Below are positions 63,238 to 64,000 of a DNA stretch of 64,000 bases, piece after piece (position 1 is the stretch's first letter; every line of letters starts with the position of its first letter). The notes under the pieces were generated by a model. The model did not search any database. It was not told where the DNA came from and saw only the letters and a list, made by a program, of their open reading frames with translations. Position numbers and translations under genes: made by a program. The DNA comes from Sulfurimonas sp. HSL3-2 (lineage in GTDB: Bacteria > Campylobacterota > Campylobacteria > Campylobacterales > Sulfurimonadaceae): contig NZ_CP147917.1 in assembly GCF_039645965.1 (NCBI RefSeq), positions 1,860,001-1,924,000 of the forward strand, read 5' to 3'.

Positions 63238-63312
63238 TCTTATTAGAAACCGTTTTGGATGTTTCAAAAGCTACCTTATGCTAAAATATGTTTACATGTA
63301 AAGGATGATAGT

Positions 63313-63894
63313 TTGGATTTAAAAGCTCAAATACTTAAAGACGGCATCGATGTTCCCGATAACTTTTTTTATAACGTACAAAAGTACAAAGAACATCTCT
63401 TAAAATGGAACAAGATCCATAACCTTACAGGCGCTAAAGATGAAAAGACACTGGATGATTTCATCTATGATGCCGTGTTCCCGGTCAAATTTCTACCACA
63501 TGTCGATACATTAATGGATATAGGGACAGGTGCAGGATTTCCGGGGATGATACTTGCTTTTGCCCTGCCTGATACCAAAGTGACCCTTGTAGAGCCTCTT
63601 GCAAAGCGTGCGAGTTTTTTACAGTTTATAAAAGCTGATCTGAAACTTGACAATGTCGAGGTCAAAAAATGCAGGGTTGAAGAACTGGAAAACAGAACAT
63701 TTGATATAATAACATCACGCGCAGTGACTGAGACGAAGATGTTACTTGAACTCAGCCGTCCTTTTAGAACCGAAGCTACCATGCTTCTTTTTTACAAGGG
63801 TGAAAAAGTGTATGATGAAGTGGACGAAGGGTATGACCATGAGGTCATCAAGACCCATAACCGTCATTACCTCATCATAAAAAATATAAAATAG
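63313..63894 (+). CDS. rsmG: 16S rRNA (guanine527-N7)-methyltransferase
   Basis: RsmG (GidB) methylates G527. The SAM site is [20 protein letters not shown], and later [18 protein letters not shown] and [13 protein letters not shown] fit. I place the start at TTG 63313 ([11 protein letters not shown]), behind AAAGGA (8 bases). This gives 193 residues, close to other Campylobacterota. An ORF runs back to 63259, but that extension has no binding site and crosses a TTACATGTAA copy. Confidence 0.9.
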   Translation: MDLKAQILKDGIDVPDNFFYNVQKYKEHLLKWNKIHNLTGAKDEKTLDDFIYDAVFPVKFLPHVDTLMDIGTGAGFPGMILAFALPDTKVTLVEPLAKRASFLQFIKADLKLDNVEVKKCRVEELENRTFDIITSRAVTETKMLLELSRPFRTEATMLLFYKGEKVYDEVDEGYDHEVIKTHNRHYLIIKNIK

Positions 63895-63906
63895 TCAGGA
63901 AATAAA

Positions 63907-64000
63907 ATGTTAAAGTATCTAGTAGTCATCGGTGTGATAGCCGCAGTTTATTATTTTTTTATAAAGAAAAAACCAGCTGTCACTTCATCGAACAAATCCG
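63907..64000 (+). CDS. Small membrane-anchored protein, 3' end cut by window
   Basis: Only 31 codons are seen: MLKYLVVIGVIAAVYYFFI, a single TM helix, then KKKPAVTSSNKS. It lies 12 bases after rsmG. The start resembles PP0621-type small proteins with an N-terminal TM and a later zinc-binding segment, but the diagnostic part is missing. Confidence 0.6.
   Translation, partial: MLKYLVVIGVIAAVYYFFIKKKPAVTSSNKS

Noticed and set aside
63259-63312. N-terminal extension of rsmG
   Set aside because: No ribosome binding site; a well-spaced AAAGGA supports the TTG at 63313 and the usual protein length.

Overview
The window looks like a chromosomal segment of a free-living Campylobacterota (epsilonproteobacterial) bacterium, most probably a Sulfurimonas-like sulfur oxidiser. 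The genus is an inference. The grounds are AT-rich DNA, short tightly packed genes, weak -35 but good TATAAT -10 boxes, and gene orders I recall from Helicobacter and Campylobacter. Examples are yajC-secD-secF-leuS-lptE-folC-M23-bactofilin-mfd, the waaA/zinc-ribbon/NIF3 cluster, and rpmB near rpe and dnaQ. I see no rRNA, tRNA, CRISPR array, prophage or insertion sequence.

Layout: 1-2.5 kb holds the end of a GGDEF protein, a porin and a lipoprotein. 2.5-6.3 kb is a glycolysis operon (gap-pgk-tpiA) ending in fabI, with nadD-rsfS divergent to it. 7.2-21.3 kb is one leftward run of 13 genes: yajC, secD, secF, a small membrane protein, leuS, an lptE-like lipoprotein, a diguanylate cyclase, folC, an M23 peptidase overlapping a bactofilin, mfd, ymdB and a 47-aa lipoprotein. 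21.3-24.6 kb carries lnt, cysK, a class IV PLP enzyme and an SspB-like protein. 24.6-29.9 kb has a lysR gene, then uvrD-truB-csrA-ispE-smpB. 29.9-36.1 kb is a TetR-controlled tripartite RND efflux operon with a clear palindromic operator. 36.1-44.5 kb has rpsP-khpA-rimM-trmD-rplS, ffh, and a TPR/NYN/NIF3/zinc-ribbon/waaA/pseudouridine synthase operon. 44.6-50.4 kb has ppk, a gamma-carbonic anhydrase, a TRIC-like channel, argJ, a K+ channel and rpmB. 50.6-54.9 kb has an HDOD protein, a STAS-CheX protein, rpe, trpF and dnaQ. 54.9-59.8 kb is fatty acid synthesis (accA, fabF, acpP, fabG) plus gpmI. 59.9-64 kb has mraY-murD, a Cys-rich secreted peptide, an EF-hand protein behind a sigma54-type promoter, rsmG and a truncated final gene.

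The most unusual signal is not a gene. A perfect 10-bp palindrome, TTACATGTAA, occurs 12 times, where a rough estimate predicts well under one copy. Most copies lie inside unrelated genes, often read as Leu-His-Val. Others form the inverted repeats between convergent genes. This resembles the way DNA uptake sequences and highly iterated palindromes behave in other bacteria. A second theme is that convergent gene pairs share compact hairpins, several of which contain the stop codons themselves.
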